From contig JAXHTF010000027.1 in NCBI GenBank assembly GCA_034211275.1, positions 1 through 52,980 of the forward strand: a stretch of 52,980 nt of DNA. Reading direction: 5' to 3'. The notes under the pieces were generated by a model that was not told where the DNA came from, did no database searches, and saw only the letters and a program-made list of their open reading frames with translations. Numbering within the stretch: position 1 is the stretch's first letter; each line of letters starts with the position of its first letter. The position numbers and the translations under genes were made by a program. Shown here piece by piece: positions 16,899 through 27,400 of this stretch. The DNA is from Acidobacteriota bacterium (GTDB lineage: Bacteria > Acidobacteriota > Thermoanaerobaculia > Multivoradales > JAHZIX01).

Positions 16899-16934
16899 CC
16901 CCGGTGGTCTCCGAGCCGCCGGGGTTCTTTTTTG
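16899..16934 (+). terminator. Rho-independent terminator of the subtilase gene
   Basis: Nine-bp stem (CCCCGGTGG 16899-16907 with CCGCCGGGG 16916-16924, one G-U pair), 8-base loop, followed by TTCTTTTTTG. Confidence 0.9.
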
Positions 16935-17080
16935 CTGCAGACTTTCTCTTCTTGCCAAAGACCTGAGGTTCTGCCGCGATCGTCGAGAGAGGCGCGAGGA
17001 CTTCTCCCGAGGCTTGAAATTGACCGGCTAGCGGGGAAAAGATACCCTTTGATCATCAATTCATTTACTGGAGGACAAGA

Positions 17081-17554
17081 ATGAAATCTTTGATCACCTT
17101 CGTGCTCCTCACCCTGATCCTCTGCATCGGCCTCGTGCTGCCTGCAGAAACCAGCCTGGCGACGGAACCCGCACCGGCGGTCACCACCTGCGCGGACGCG
17201 TCCTCGACGACGGCCCTCGCCAGCGACGATGCGATGCTCAAACCGCCGGCGGTGGGCGGCGAGTCGGCCACCTGGTTGAGCAGCCCCTGCACCGTCACCC
17301 GCTACTGTCAGGATCCCCCGCCCACCTATGTCACCTGCACCAGCCAGGCCGGCAACTGCACCCTTGGGCCGACCTATGTGATCTGCGACGGTAACCGCTA
17401 CGACTGCCCGGTGTGCTCGCCCCAATGCGACGACATCGACGGCACCTCCTGCGGCAGCGGCAGCACCTACTGTCAGCGCAACGTCGGCGGCGAATGCTTC
17501 AGCTACCTGTGCACCTGCTTCAGCGGCAAGTGGCGGTGCGCCGGCGGCTGGTAA
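17081..17554 (+). CDS. Secreted Cys-rich protein
   Basis: 157 residues from ATG 17081, with GGAGGA six bases upstream. Signal peptide about residues 5-26. The mature part has about 14 cysteines, concentrated in residues 70-155, with recurrent CT, CQ and CTCFSG motifs and a terminal GKWRCAGGW. The design recalls small disulfide-stabilised surface proteins and is similar in style to the protein at 8019-8408 (both end their Cys-rich part with a C-x-C...G(G/K)W-C pattern). No known family. Likely monocistronic. Confidence 0.75.
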   Translation: MKSLITFVLLTLILCIGLVLPAETSLATEPAPAVTTCADASSTTALASDDAMLKPPAVGGESATWLSSPCTVTRYCQDPPPTYVTCTSQAGNCTLGPTYVICDGNRYDCPVCSPQCDDIDGTSCGSGSTYCQRNVGGECFSYLCTCFSGKWRCAGGW

Positions 17555-17636
17555 ACCCCCGCCATCGCAGTGCCAAAAACACTGCCCCAAGAACACAGTC
17601 CCCAAAACCAATCCAGAAAACAGCCTCCAAGGCACA

Positions 17637-17661
17637 GCGGGCCGGCGCAATGCCGGCCCGC
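17637..17661. terminator. GC hairpin between convergent genes
   Basis: Perfect 10-bp stem GCGGGCCGGC (17637-17646) / GCCGGCCCGC (17652-17661) with a 5-base loop, about 80 bases after the Cys-rich gene. No T run follows, so it may be a weak terminator or a REP-like palindrome. Confidence 0.5.
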
Positions 17662-17704
17662 GCTCCTAGGACTTCCCCTACCCGCCCGTCCCGAATCGGT
17701 GAAC

Positions 17705-17724
17705 AAAAAAAGGGTTCGCGACCC
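17705..17724 (-). terminator. Probable terminator for the leftward secreted genes
   Basis: On the minus strand a short GGGT-CGCGA-ACCC hairpin (17712-17724) is followed by seven T (17711-17705). The stem is short but the T run is uninterrupted; it is about 90 bases beyond the stop of the 17815-18159 gene. Confidence 0.5.
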
Positions 17725-17814
17725 CCAAGACGAACCAGCGCACAGCCGGCCTGCTTGCGAGAGCCGCGAACCGAGGGGGAAAGCCCCCAGGAGAATCGGT
17801 CGTGAAGCTCGGTG

Positions 17815-18159
17815 CTAGTTCAACAAGATGAACCGGCGGAAGACTCGGGCGGTAGCCTCGACCGAGCAGAGGGTGGTGACGACCTTGCCGGTCCAGGGAT
17901 CGATGACGTCGGAGCACAAGCACCGGCCGTAGGAAACGCTGAGCAGCAGGTAGTCTTCCGCCAGCTGGTCCCGGGCATTGTCCGCGGCCTCTTCACAGGT
18001 CCGTCCGGCACCGACGGCGCTAGCGGTGGGAATCCTCAACTCTCCGATGACCGTGTCGACGGTCCAGTCACCGGGCTGTTGGGCGGAAGCGGTGCCGGAG
18101 ATGCACAGGGCCAGGGCGAGCACGAAAGCGGGGATCAGGGTTCGGGCGACGATCTTCAT
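17815..18159 (-). CDS. Small secreted protein, first of the leftward pair
   Basis: 114 residues from ATG 18159, chosen because GAGGAG lies seven bases upstream and a signal peptide follows directly (residues about 5-25, ending TASAQ). The mature part of about 90 residues holds four cysteines (RTCEEAADNARDQL, GRCLCSDVIDPWTG, TTLCSVEAT), which fits two disulfides. No family recognised. Three tandem repeats GTCRAAGRTGAC lie 17-57 bases upstream of its start. Confidence 0.75.
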   Translation of the reverse strand: MKIVARTLIPAFVLALALCISGTASAQQPGDWTVDTVIGELRIPTASAVGAGRTCEEAADNARDQLAEDYLLLSVSYGRCLCSDVIDPWTGKVVTTLCSVEATARVFRRFILLN

Positions 18160-18176
18160 TGGTAAACTCCTCAAAG

Positions 18177-18216
18177 GTCAAAGATGACGAGTCAAAGGTG
18201 ACCGGTCGAAGGTGAC
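18177..18216. repeat. Three tandem GTCRAAGRTGAC repeats, candidate operator
   Basis: Copies GTCAAAGATGAC (18177-18188), GTCAAAGGTGAC (18191-18202) and GTCGAAGGTGAC (18205-18216) recur with an exact 14-bp period. Each has palindromic ends GTCA/TGAC. They lie between two leftward secreted-protein genes, near the promoter position of the downstream one. GTCAAA is also repeated in front of the winged-helix regulator at 18923. Tandem direct repeats are the usual target form of OmpR/PhoB-type winged helices. Confidence 0.6.
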
Positions 18217-18266
18217 ATGAGAGCGCCGGGACACTCCCAGCGCGATGAAATTGAATGTCGGTGACT

Positions 18267-18695
18267 TCAGATGCCGTTGTAGATGGAGCGCACCATCTGG
18301 AAACTGACCAGCCAATCCTGCGGAATGGGCTGCGGTAGGAAGGGACCGTTGCTGAGGATGATGGTGAAATTGCCATTTCCCCAGGAGCTGTGAATGACGA
18401 TGCCGTCAGCGGTAATGCTCACGTCGAACACCATGCCGTCGATTTCCGGGGGGGTGAAGAGGCCTTTGGTGGTCAGCCACTGGACGGTGTCGTGCAGGGC
18501 CTGGTCCTCCGGGGCCGGCGGTCCGCCGGGTGGGGGCGGTGATTGGGGCACCAGCGACGACGCGTGGACGACCTCGTGACCGGCGACTACCTGCTGGTGG
18601 AAGAGGAGCTGCACTTCGCTGGCCTGGGCGGCGGCGGCGGGCAGCAGGAGGGCGAGGACGAGAGCCGTCGCCAGGATTGGGAGCACGCGGTTCAT
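18267..18695 (-). CDS. Secreted protein divergent from the CadC-like regulator
   Basis: 142 residues from ATG 18695, with AAAGGAGAG five bases upstream. Signal peptide about residues 5-25, ending AQASE. A Pro-rich segment (residues about 50-63) precedes a beta-rich C-terminal region (MVFDVSITADGIVIHSSWGN, NFTIILSNGPFLPQP). No family recognised and no cysteines in the mature part. It is divergent from the regulator, so it is a plausible direct target. Confidence 0.75.
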   Translation of the reverse strand: MNRVLPILATALVLALLLPAAAAQASEVQLLFHQQVVAGHEVVHASSLVPQSPPPPGGPPAPEDQALHDTVQWLTTKGLFTPPEIDGMVFDVSITADGIVIHSSWGNGNFTIILSNGPFLPQPIPQDWLVSFQMVRSIYNGI

Positions 18696-18922
18696 GATCT
18701 CTCCTTTGTCGAAACAGATCGTGCCTCGGCACGAAAGAGTGAATTCTTCGCCCCGGTCTGCAGAGGGCAGGTCCGCAGAGGACAGGTCCTCGAGGAGCAG
18801 AGCCTCGAAGCCAAGAGCCCGGGTCGAGATGGCTGCAGCTTGCGGTTTGCGCCGGTCAAAGGGCTTCGCAAAGCGTCAAAAAACCGTCAAAGCGCCGCAG
18901 GACGCCGCGCCGAGAAGCCTTC
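18696..18922. promoter_or_regulatory. Divergent promoter region with direct repeats
   Basis: This 227-bp gap must serve both the leftward secreted gene and the rightward regulator. It holds a 15-bp tandem array (18757-18771 TCTGCAGAGGGCAGG, 18772-18786 TCCGCAGAGGACAGG, then a more diverged third unit to 18801) and three GTCAAA copies at 18855, 18875 and 18886; the last two read CGTCAAA and are 11 bp apart, one helical turn. These are candidate sites for the winged-helix regulator, suggesting autoregulation. Confidence 0.5.
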
Positions 18923-21478
18923 ATGCGCTATCGCTTCGCTGAATTAACCCTCGATCTCGAGGCCGGCCGCCTCGAAGGTCCCGACGGCGAGCTCCCGCTC
19001 CGGCCGCAGACCTTTCGTCTCCTCGCAGTGCTGGTGGAAGAAGCGCCCCGGGTGCTCTCCCAAGACGAGCTCTTGGACCGCGTCTGGGGCGCCGAGCACC
19101 TCTCGTCCAACTCCGTTCGCCAGGCGGTGAGCGAGCTCCGCTCAGTGCTAGGAGACTCGGCCAACCGGCCCCAATACATCGCCACCGTCCACCGCCGGGG
19201 CTACCGCTTCGTCGCGGACCTCTTGGCCGCAGACCTGGAGCGCGAAGAGGAAGCTCTCCCCGCGGCCCCGCAGGCAGCCCCGCAGCCGCCCCGGCCGGGA
19301 TCGGCTCTGCCTCCTAGCTCTCCAGCCCCCAATGGATACGAAACCCGGCCGGCGCAGCGTCGCTCCCCTGCCCTGTCCCCCACCCTCATCCTCGCCGCCA
19401 CCCTCATCACCCTGGCGGTGTTGGCCGGAGCCTGGTGGTGGACCAGCGCCGACAGCGAGCCCGAACCGGCCACCACCAACCGGCCGTCGCTGGCGGTGTT
19501 GCCCTTCGCCAACCTCGGCCTCGGCGACGACGAACGGTGGATGGGCAGCGCCGTCGCCGAGGTGCTGCGTTTCGAGCTCGCCACCGCCGGCCAGCTGCGG
19601 CTGGTCCCCGGGGAGACGGTGGCGCGCATGAGTCGAGAGCTGCAGCTCGAGAGGCTGGCGGATTACGGCGGCGAGACCTTGGCCGCGGTGGGCTCCAACC
19701 TGGGGGTCGAATGGGTGCTCGCCGGCGCCTACCTGCCGGTGACCGGCAGCGAGACGGGGGAGCTGCTCTTGCAGGCTCAGGTGCAGCGGACGGACGACGC
19801 GGCGGTCATCGGCTGGGCTCAGGAGACCTGCACCCCGGACGAGCTGGCCCCCGCCGCAGCCCGTCTAGCCCGGGCCCTCCAGACCTCTCTCGGCCTGGCC
19901 ACCTCAGCGGAGGAGGCGGCGGGACTGTGGATGCCCGACACTCACACTCTGCGCCTCTACTCTCAGGCCCTGGAGCTGCTGCGCCGCAAGGAGGCGGAGG
20001 AGGCCCGGGTGCTCCTGGAGCAAGCCCTCCACCGATCGCCCGACAATCCGCTGATCCACGACGCCCTCTCCACCGCCTATGGCTTCCTGGGCTTCGACGC
20101 CCGGGCCCGGGATCTGTCGAGGCTGGCCTTGGAGCATGGCGAAGATCTGCCCCGCAGCCTGCGCCTCGCCATCGAAGCACGGGCACTGGCCCTGGAAGGC
20201 CAAAAGGACGAAGCGGTGGCCCGCTGGCAAGCGCTGTGGCAGTTCTATCCCGACGAGGCGGAGCACGGACTGGAGCTGGCCCAAGCCCAACGTGCCGCCG
20301 GGCGCTACCAGGAAGCCCTGGAGACCCTCGACGCCCTGCGCTCCACGCTGCCGGCGGCCCAGGGCGACCCGCGGATCTCGCGACTGGAGTCGGATCTCTT
20401 CGCGGATCTGGGAGACTTCGCCATCTCCCGGGACAAGGCCCTCCAGGCCATCGAAGAAGCTGCCCAGCGAGGCACGCCGCTGCTCGCCGTCGACGCCCAT
20501 CGCTCCCACGCGTGGGCCCTGGGCCGCCTGGGGGACAAAGCTGCCGCCCTCGCTGCCCTGGAGCGGGCGGAGGCCCTCTCGGTGCAGATGCGCAACCCTC
20601 TCGGCCGCATCTTCGCCCTCTGCGACCGGGCGCAGGTGCTGCAGCGTCTGGGACGCCTCGACGAAGCGGAGGCGATTTACCGCGAGGTGCTTGTGCTCTT
20701 GCGCCAGCGGGGCACCCGCAAGGCCGAAGCCCTGACCCTCAACAACTTCGCCTCCCTCCTCGCTAGCCGCGGCGACCTCCCCGGAGCCCGGGAAGTACTG
20801 GAACGCTCGGTGGAGCTCAAGCGGGAGATCGGAGATTCCCGAGGCCTGGTGACCTCCCTGACCAATCTCTCCAACGTCCACCGATTCCTCGGAGACCTCA
20901 CCGCCGCCGCCGCCTACCTCGAGGAGTCGGTGGAGCAGGCGCGGCAGCTGGGATTGCCGGAGCAGCTGGGAGCGTCCCTGCGCAGCCTCGCCTACCTGCG
21001 CCTCCGGGAGGAGCGCTTCGAAGTGGCCCGGGCGCTGTTCAACGAGGCCCTGGAAGTCTCCGCCAGCGAGGAGGCCAAGGCCGAAACCCGCTTCGGCCTC
21101 GCCACCCTCGCCCGCAAGACCGGCGAGCTGGAAGAGGCCCAGCGCCACTTCGAACAATTGGTGAGGGACTACCGGCGCCTGGAGGCTCCTGAGAGTCTGG
21201 CCCATACGTTCCACAGCCTCGGTGAGGTGCAATTGCTGCGCGGCGAGCCGGCGGCTTCCCGCAACAGCTTTGAGGAAGTGATGACCCTGGCCCGCTCCCT
21301 GGAGAGTTCGATGCTCGAGGCCTATGCCCACTTCGGCCTCGGCCGCCTCGCGGAGGAGAACGGTGAGCTCGCCACCGCGGAGACGGAGCTGCGGCGGGCC
21401 CTGGACCTCTTCCTCGAGGTCGGGGACGAGGAGCGGATCGAGGAATGCCGGGCGGCGCTGGCGCGGCTGAAGGCTTGA
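18923..21478 (+). CDS. CadC-like winged-helix regulator with TM and TPR sensor
   Basis: 851 residues. Residues about 1-97 form an OmpR/PhoB-type winged helix (LPLRPQTFRLLAVLVEEAPR, VLSQDELLDRVWG, SVRQAVSELRSVLGD, YIATVHRRGYRFV). After a Pro/Ala linker, one transmembrane segment (about 153-174) leads to a TolB/FlgO-like domain (about 187-310; SLAVLPFANLGLGDDERWMG) and then a long TPR array (about 335-845) ending in regular 40-residue repeats. The layout is that of one-component, membrane-anchored regulators of the CadC class, where the external part senses and the internal winged helix binds DNA. There is no receiver domain. Its gene ends 12 bases from the convergent stop of the giant gene. 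Confidence 0.92.
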   Translation: MRYRFAELTLDLEAGRLEGPDGELPLRPQTFRLLAVLVEEAPRVLSQDELLDRVWGAEHLSSNSVRQAVSELRSVLGDSANRPQYIATVHRRGYRFVADLLAADLEREEEALPAAPQAAPQPPRPGSALPPSSPAPNGYETRPAQRRSPALSPTLILAATLITLAVLAGAWWWTSADSEPEPATTNRPSLAVLPFANLGLGDDERWMGSAVAEVLRFELATAGQLRLVPGETVARMSRELQLERLADYGGETLAAVGSNLGVEWVLAGAYLPVTGSETGELLLQAQVQRTDDAAVIGWAQETCTPDELAPAAARLARALQTSLGLATSAEEAAGLWMPDTHTLRLYSQALELLRRKEAEEARVLLEQALHRSPDNPLIHDALSTAYGFLGFDARARDLSRLALEHGEDLPRSLRLAIEARALALEGQKDEAVARWQALWQFYPDEAEHGLELAQAQRAAGRYQEALETLDALRSTLPAAQGDPRISRLESDLFADLGDFAISRDKALQAIEEAAQRGTPLLAVDAHRSHAWALGRLGDKAAALAALERAEALSVQMRNPLGRIFALCDRAQVLQRLGRLDEAEAIYREVLVLLRQRGTRKAEALTLNNFASLLASRGDLPGAREVLERSVELKREIGDSRGLVTSLTNLSNVHRFLGDLTAAAAYLEESVEQARQLGLPEQLGASLRSLAYLRLREERFEVARALFNEALEVSASEEAKAETRFGLATLARKTGELEEAQRHFEQLVRDYRRLEAPESLAHTFHSLGEVQLLRGEPAASRNSFEEVMTLARSLESSMLEAYAHFGLGRLAEENGELATAETELRRALDLFLEVGDEERIEECRAALARLKA

Positions 21479-21490
21479 GGCCGGTCCTCC

Positions 21491-24400
21491 TCAACTCAAG
21501 CGGTAAACCATTTCCTGCACGTTGAGCAGCGCCCGGTGGCTGCCGCTGGTGGAGCTCAGCTGGCTGAATTGGGTCAGGCCGATGAGCCATGCCCCGCCGG
21601 CGGTCTGGGGCGACTGGGCCTGCTGCCAGGCGGCGAGGGCCTGGGAGAGGGTGGCGGCGGTGGTGTTGTCGAGGGTTTGATTCGGATACAGGGCCACCGG
21701 TAGGAAGGTGCGCAGACCCTCCGGATCGCCGCTGCCCGGCGCCACCAGCTGGAAGCCGTAGGAGAGCTGAATGGTCACCGGCTGGCCGTCCATGGCGTCG
21801 CCGAAGAGCTGCTGGAACGCGGCCTGGAGGGCGGCCTCCACGGTGGCCCCGAGGCTGGTGATGTCGAAGGGCTCGGACCATTGATTGAGCGGCGTGGCGA
21901 GCCCTGGAGCGCTCACCGTGGCGGTGGAGAATACGAAGGCTTCGGAGGTCGGGATCTGCGGCTGGCCGGGGGGTAGGAGCTCGCGGTTGCGCTGCACCGA
22001 AAGGGTGACGCTGGCGTTTTGCTGGGTCGCCGTCGACAGTCCCCGCCACTCTAGGCCGATCTGCGCCCAGGCGGCAGCGGGCACCGGCTCGTCGGTGGGA
22101 AAGTCATACACCCGCTGATCGCCCTGGCCGCTGCCCTGTCCCAGATCCACCACCCTCCCGGAGGGGGCCGTGTAGGTGGCGTAGGGCCACTGCCCCACCG
22201 GCCCCGGCTGGGCCTGCAACGCTTCGATCACCAGGCTCTCGATGGTCTCGCCGGAGTAGGTCAGCCGCAGGCGGAATTGGAAGCTGGCGCTGGCGGGAGC
22301 GTCCTCGGTCACCGCTCCGGCGCCGGCGTCCACCGCCGCCCAATAGCCCTGCCAGGCGCTGGCCACGTCCCCCACCAGCTGGGCGAAGCTGGCGGCGGCG
22401 TTGGCGGCGGAGGTGGCCTCCCCGGCGCTGGGGTCGGCGTAATAGCCCAGCAGCTGCCACAGGTCGTCGGCGGCGTTCTGGTAGATCGCCAAAGCCGCCG
22501 CCACGTCCGGCGGGTCGTCCTCCGCCATCAGCTCGCCGGCACCGTCCTCGAGGTTGTACGAGGTGGTCAACAACACCTCGTCCTGGGCGGCGTGCTCGTG
22601 ACTGTAGGTCACCCCGTGGCGCCAGTCGGGAGCCTGGTCAAGAGCCGGATCCGCGATGTCCGCCGCCGCCTGCTGCCCCTTGAGCACCGGTGTCGCCGGG
22701 TAGTAGCGCAGCGGCACCGGAACCGTCGCCGACCCCAGGTCCGTGTGCATCACGGCCGGCTTGTCGGCCCCCGCCAGCGCCGGCACCATGGTGAGCCAAT
22801 CGGAGGCCTCGTAGGTCGTCTGCGGGTCCACCGCCACCGGCTGGATGTTGAATTCCAGATGGGTCAGCTCGTACTCCGGGTCGATGGCCACGTCGGTGGT
22901 GGTCTCGACGTCGTCGACGGTCATCAGGAAGGTGACGAAGGAGCTGGTCTCCGCCAGCGGCGTCTTGGCGTTGGTCAGGCTGTAGCCCGGGTCCGCCCCG
23001 ACCCCGCCGGCATCCGGGATCCGGGCGTCCCCGTCGAGGCGCGCCGGCGGCAACGTGCCGGCGGTCCAGGCGCTGGCTACGGTGGCGTCGTATTGCAGCA
23101 GGACATCCGTGTCGTAGCCCTTGGACAGGCTGATGCCGAGGTGCTGCGCCAGCTCTTCCTCCGCTGCCGCCCGGCCCGCCGCCGCCTGCGAATCGGTGAG
23201 TTGCAGAAGCGGTGCGAGGCCGGCGGAGATGCCCTCCACCAGCTGGCGCTTGCTCTCCAGCACCGAGGTCAGGGCTGCCGGCGCCGCCGCCTGCAACGCC
23301 GGTCCGTAGGGCGCCGCCAGGAAGAGGTCCACCGCCGCCAGGAAAGACTCCGCCCATACCTCGGCGTCGATGCCCTGGAGGTCGGTATCGCGCACCGCCG
23401 GTACCAGGGTGCCGTCGGCCTGAACTTCCTCGAGGCGCACGCTGCGGTGGATGAGCTCGGTGTAGAGCGGCCGGATGGCGAAGTAGCGGGGCCAGGTCAG
23501 GCCTCCCGGCACCGAGACGCCGGGAGCGACGGTGAAGTCGGTGACGCCGCCGGTGGTGAAGACCACCACCCAAAGCTCCGACGGCTCCCCCGCCACCCGG
23601 CCGGTGCCCAGGCGCAGCTCCGGAAAGGTGGTCATGAAGCTCGCCGCGAAGGCGTCCAGGGAGACGCCGGTGGCGCCTTGGTATTGCGGCGACACCGGCG
23701 AGGGAATCCGGCTCTCGGCGCGCTCCACGGCACCGTCCCGATCCACCGTTCGGAACTCCGGGTTCACCAGCTTGCGGGGCCGCTGGAGCTGCAGGGCCAC
23801 CTCGAGGGCGAAGACCGGTCCGGGGAACGGCGTCGACCCCACCGTGCCGAGGTCGGCGGTGAGGGTGAAGGGGGTCGGCGGCAGCAGGGCCTGAGCACCG
23901 CTGCGGAAGAGCGCCGCGGAGGAGTTGTCGGAGACGATCTGCCCCGGCGAAGTCTGGGCCCCGGCGGCGGCGAAGCGGGCGGTGACGGCGTTGAAGGTGT
24001 CGTCGGCGACGGTGGTGACCTGCACCGCATTGCCCTGGGGATCGTCGGCGGTGAGCTGGACCCCCGACGCCACCAGGCCGCGCACCGCCTGGTTGGCCTG
24101 GGCGAAGCTCTCGGCGCTGACCGTGTAGACCCCGGGCACGCCGTCGGGAGTCGTGGCGGCGGCCGGCAGAAGCGCCGGAGGACAGAGGAAGAGCCCGCCG
24201 GCCAGCAGCAGATCGGTGGTGTCGGCGATGGACGACGCCAGGTCCCCCATGTCGATGCTCGACACCTGGGCCTGCAGCCGGCCGAGGACGTCGTCCAGGC
24301 TGTCGCCGGCCTCGGTGGTGGTCTGGGCGGTGCCGGCGATGACCGTCACCGAGATCTGCACCCCGGCCACCAACACGTCGGGCATGGCGCCGTTGTCGGT

Positions 24401-27400
24401 GGCCAGCTGGGTGTTGGCTTCCGCAGCCTCGGGGTAGGCGAAGCGGCCGGCGACGGCGGACAGGGTATCGGAGCTGCGCAGGGTGTAGGGAACCCGCAGG
24501 GCGTCGGCGTCGGTGGGGAACGCCGCCATCCCCGGCGCCACCAGCGCCGAGCCCGCCGGCAGCTCGAAGTCCTCCGACGCCAGGGCGGCGAAGAAGAGCG
24601 CCGGGGTGGTGCCGTAGCGATCCACCAGCTGGCGGATGGTCCCTTCGGCGGTGGGAGCAGGATCGAAATCCCCCAGATAGACCAGCGCCCCGGCGTCCCA
24701 GATATCGACGGTGTCGACGTTGGCCTGGGCCAGCTGGTCGACGGTGAAGCCGCTGTCGTTGTCGGCGAGGGTCTTGGGGGCAGCGCCGGCGACGGCCTCG
24801 GGGACCAGGTAGTGCAGGCTGGTGAGGGTGGCTCCGGATTCGAACATTCCCGGGCTGAGGGAATTCTCCGTCGCCAGATCCCCCACCGAGCGCTGGACGC
24901 CGAGATCTGCGAAGGCCGAAACCACGTCGTCGAAGGAGCGCACGCCGTCGGGGGTGCCGGCGGCGTCCACCGTCACCGCTTGCTCGTCGGCGACGAATTC
25001 GAATCCCTCCTGCAGAATCGATGCATCGGCGGCGTTGTCCCCGGCCAGCAGCGCCGGCGAGGTGTGGTGGTCGACGGCCAGCTGGGCCAGGGTCGGCGTC
25101 GGGCTGCCGGTCCCGACGTCGACGGTGGCGGCGGGAGTGCTGAGAGCGATGGCCGGCCGCAGCGGCAGCTGAGCGGAGTTGAGGGAATCGGAGAGAATCT
25201 TGTCCGCTGTCGTGGACGGCCAGCCGGGCTGCGGGTTGGCGGCGAGGGCGGTGGCCGAGGAACCCTCGACGAAGACCCCGAAGGCGGGCATCACCAGGGT
25301 GCCGGATCCGAGCACCGCCGCCGCCTCCTGCTCGGCGTTGGCCGCAGCGACGGTGGCGAGATCGACACCGTAGTCGGTTTGCAGCTGGCTCAGCGTGCCG
25401 GCGGCGGCGGCGAAGGGACGGACGGGCTCGAGGGCGGCGGTGGTGGTGGCGGCGGCGTGGGCAGCACCGGCGAACCGCCACAGGTCGATGCCGGCGTCGT
25501 CGAGGCGGAAGCGTTCCGGCACGCCCTCGTCGTCGGAGACCAGGGTGGTCCAGGCGCGCACCTTCAGGTCCGGCTGCACCACCTGGTAGTAGATCTCGCT
25601 GTAGCTCTCCGCCGTCCGCGCCGCCGCTTCCGCCGCCAGCGCCGCCGGCTGCAGCAGGCCCATGGCCAGGGTACCCGGCTGCAGCGAGAAGCCGAGGTCC
25701 AGCGCCGCCCCGGTCGGCTCGCTGCGGAAGTCGTAGGTACTCACCAGGCCGGGCCAGCCGGTCACCGGCCGCAGCGCATCGGTGTAGCCCACCGGTGCCG
25801 CCACCAGACCGCTGGTATCCCCCGCCGCCGGCGCCGCCGTCTGGTTGCCCAGGATGTCGCCGAAGCCGAGCTGGATCTGAGCGTCGGTGAGCTCGTCCCG
25901 GCCGCCGATGCCGCGGTAAGGGTCCGCCGCCGGCGCCGGCAAGCCCGGCACCGCGGGAGCCTGGGAGGCCGGCCCCATGCGGCTCACCGGGATCACCTGC
26001 TGGTAGAGCCAGGAATCCAGCGCCGGATCCTCCAGCGTCTCTCCCCGGGCCAGGGCACGGCGCTGCAACCGCCGCCGGCGCCAGGCCTCCACCGCGCCGC
26101 TGGCCACCGCCTCGGGGGTCACCGGCGGCCCCGACAACGGATCGTAGAAGGTGTCCGCGGACGTGCCGACGGCGTATTTCGCCAGGCTGTAGAGCTCGTA
26201 GATATCGGCCTGCTCACCGCTCGTGGCCGGGGGCTTGGGCAGGGTGAGAGTGAGTCCCACATTGCCCGGCGGCACGGTGGCAGCGGCCATCAGCTCGCTG
26301 TCGTCGGCGGTCTCGACAAAGAGCGACTGCACCGCCGGATCGAGGCCGCTGTCGACCAGGGCGCAATTGTTGAACGGCAGCAGGGGCCGGCCCTGGGGTG
26401 CCACGCTCTGTTGCGCCGCCGGGATCACCAGCAGCCGCACCGAGGCCCGCCCGCGGTCGTCGAAGAGGCTCGCCGGCAAGGCCTCACCGGCGGTGGTGGC
26501 GAAGCCTAGGAAGTACCCCTTGCCCCCTACCACCGTGCCCTCCCAGAGCAGGGTCAGGAAGGCGGCGAGGTCCCCCAGGGTGGCGGTCCAGGTGGTCTGG
26601 GTGTCCTCCACCGCCCGCTGGGTCAGCCTCTGGGCGCTCTCCTCCGGCAGCCCGGGCACCGTCTCGGTGGAGAGATTGGTCTTGAGCAGATAGGTAGCGG
26701 CGGCGTCGGTGTCGAGGACCGTCCAGCCGGAGGTGTTGCCGGCGTCCGGCGACGGAGCGACCAGCACGGAGGCCTGGGCTCCCTCGTGGCCGTCCTCGGC
26801 CAGGTATTGCCACAAGGCCAGCAGCGTCTGGGAAGTGGTGGTGGTCGAGCCCACCAGCTCATAGACCCCGCCCAGGGCTTCCAGCTTCTGCACCACGAGC
26901 TCGATCACCGTGGCGAAGGTGGCGTCGAGGAGCACGGCGTCCTCCGCACCGCCGGCGCTGCCCGGATCCTCCGTCCGCACGATCTCCCACGGCGTCGAGG
27001 TCGCCTCCCGCGCCCGGGCTTCGAGATCGACGGAGAACGGCCACAGGCTGGGATTGCCCGCCAGGGAGGCGGTGCCCTGCTGCGGAATGGCCAGGGGGAC
27101 GGGGGTCTGGACCTCGGCGCGCTGATCGAGGCCGTAGGTCCGCGGCACCTCGGTGGCCAAAGGTAGGGACGCCGGGCCTTGGGTGGGGTCCAGGCCCAGG
27201 CTCGGCGTGGGATAGAGCGCCGCCAGCTGGGCGTTGGTGTAGGAGTACTCTAGGCTCTCCGCCTCGCCGACGAGGACGATCATCCCCTGAGCCGCCGGCG
27301 CTGTTCCCCCCGCCGGGCCCCCCGCCGCCAGGCGGCGGTTGAGCTGGCGGATCTCGGGACGCTGGTCCAGCAGCAGCTCCAGGTCCTCCACCGCCTGGGA

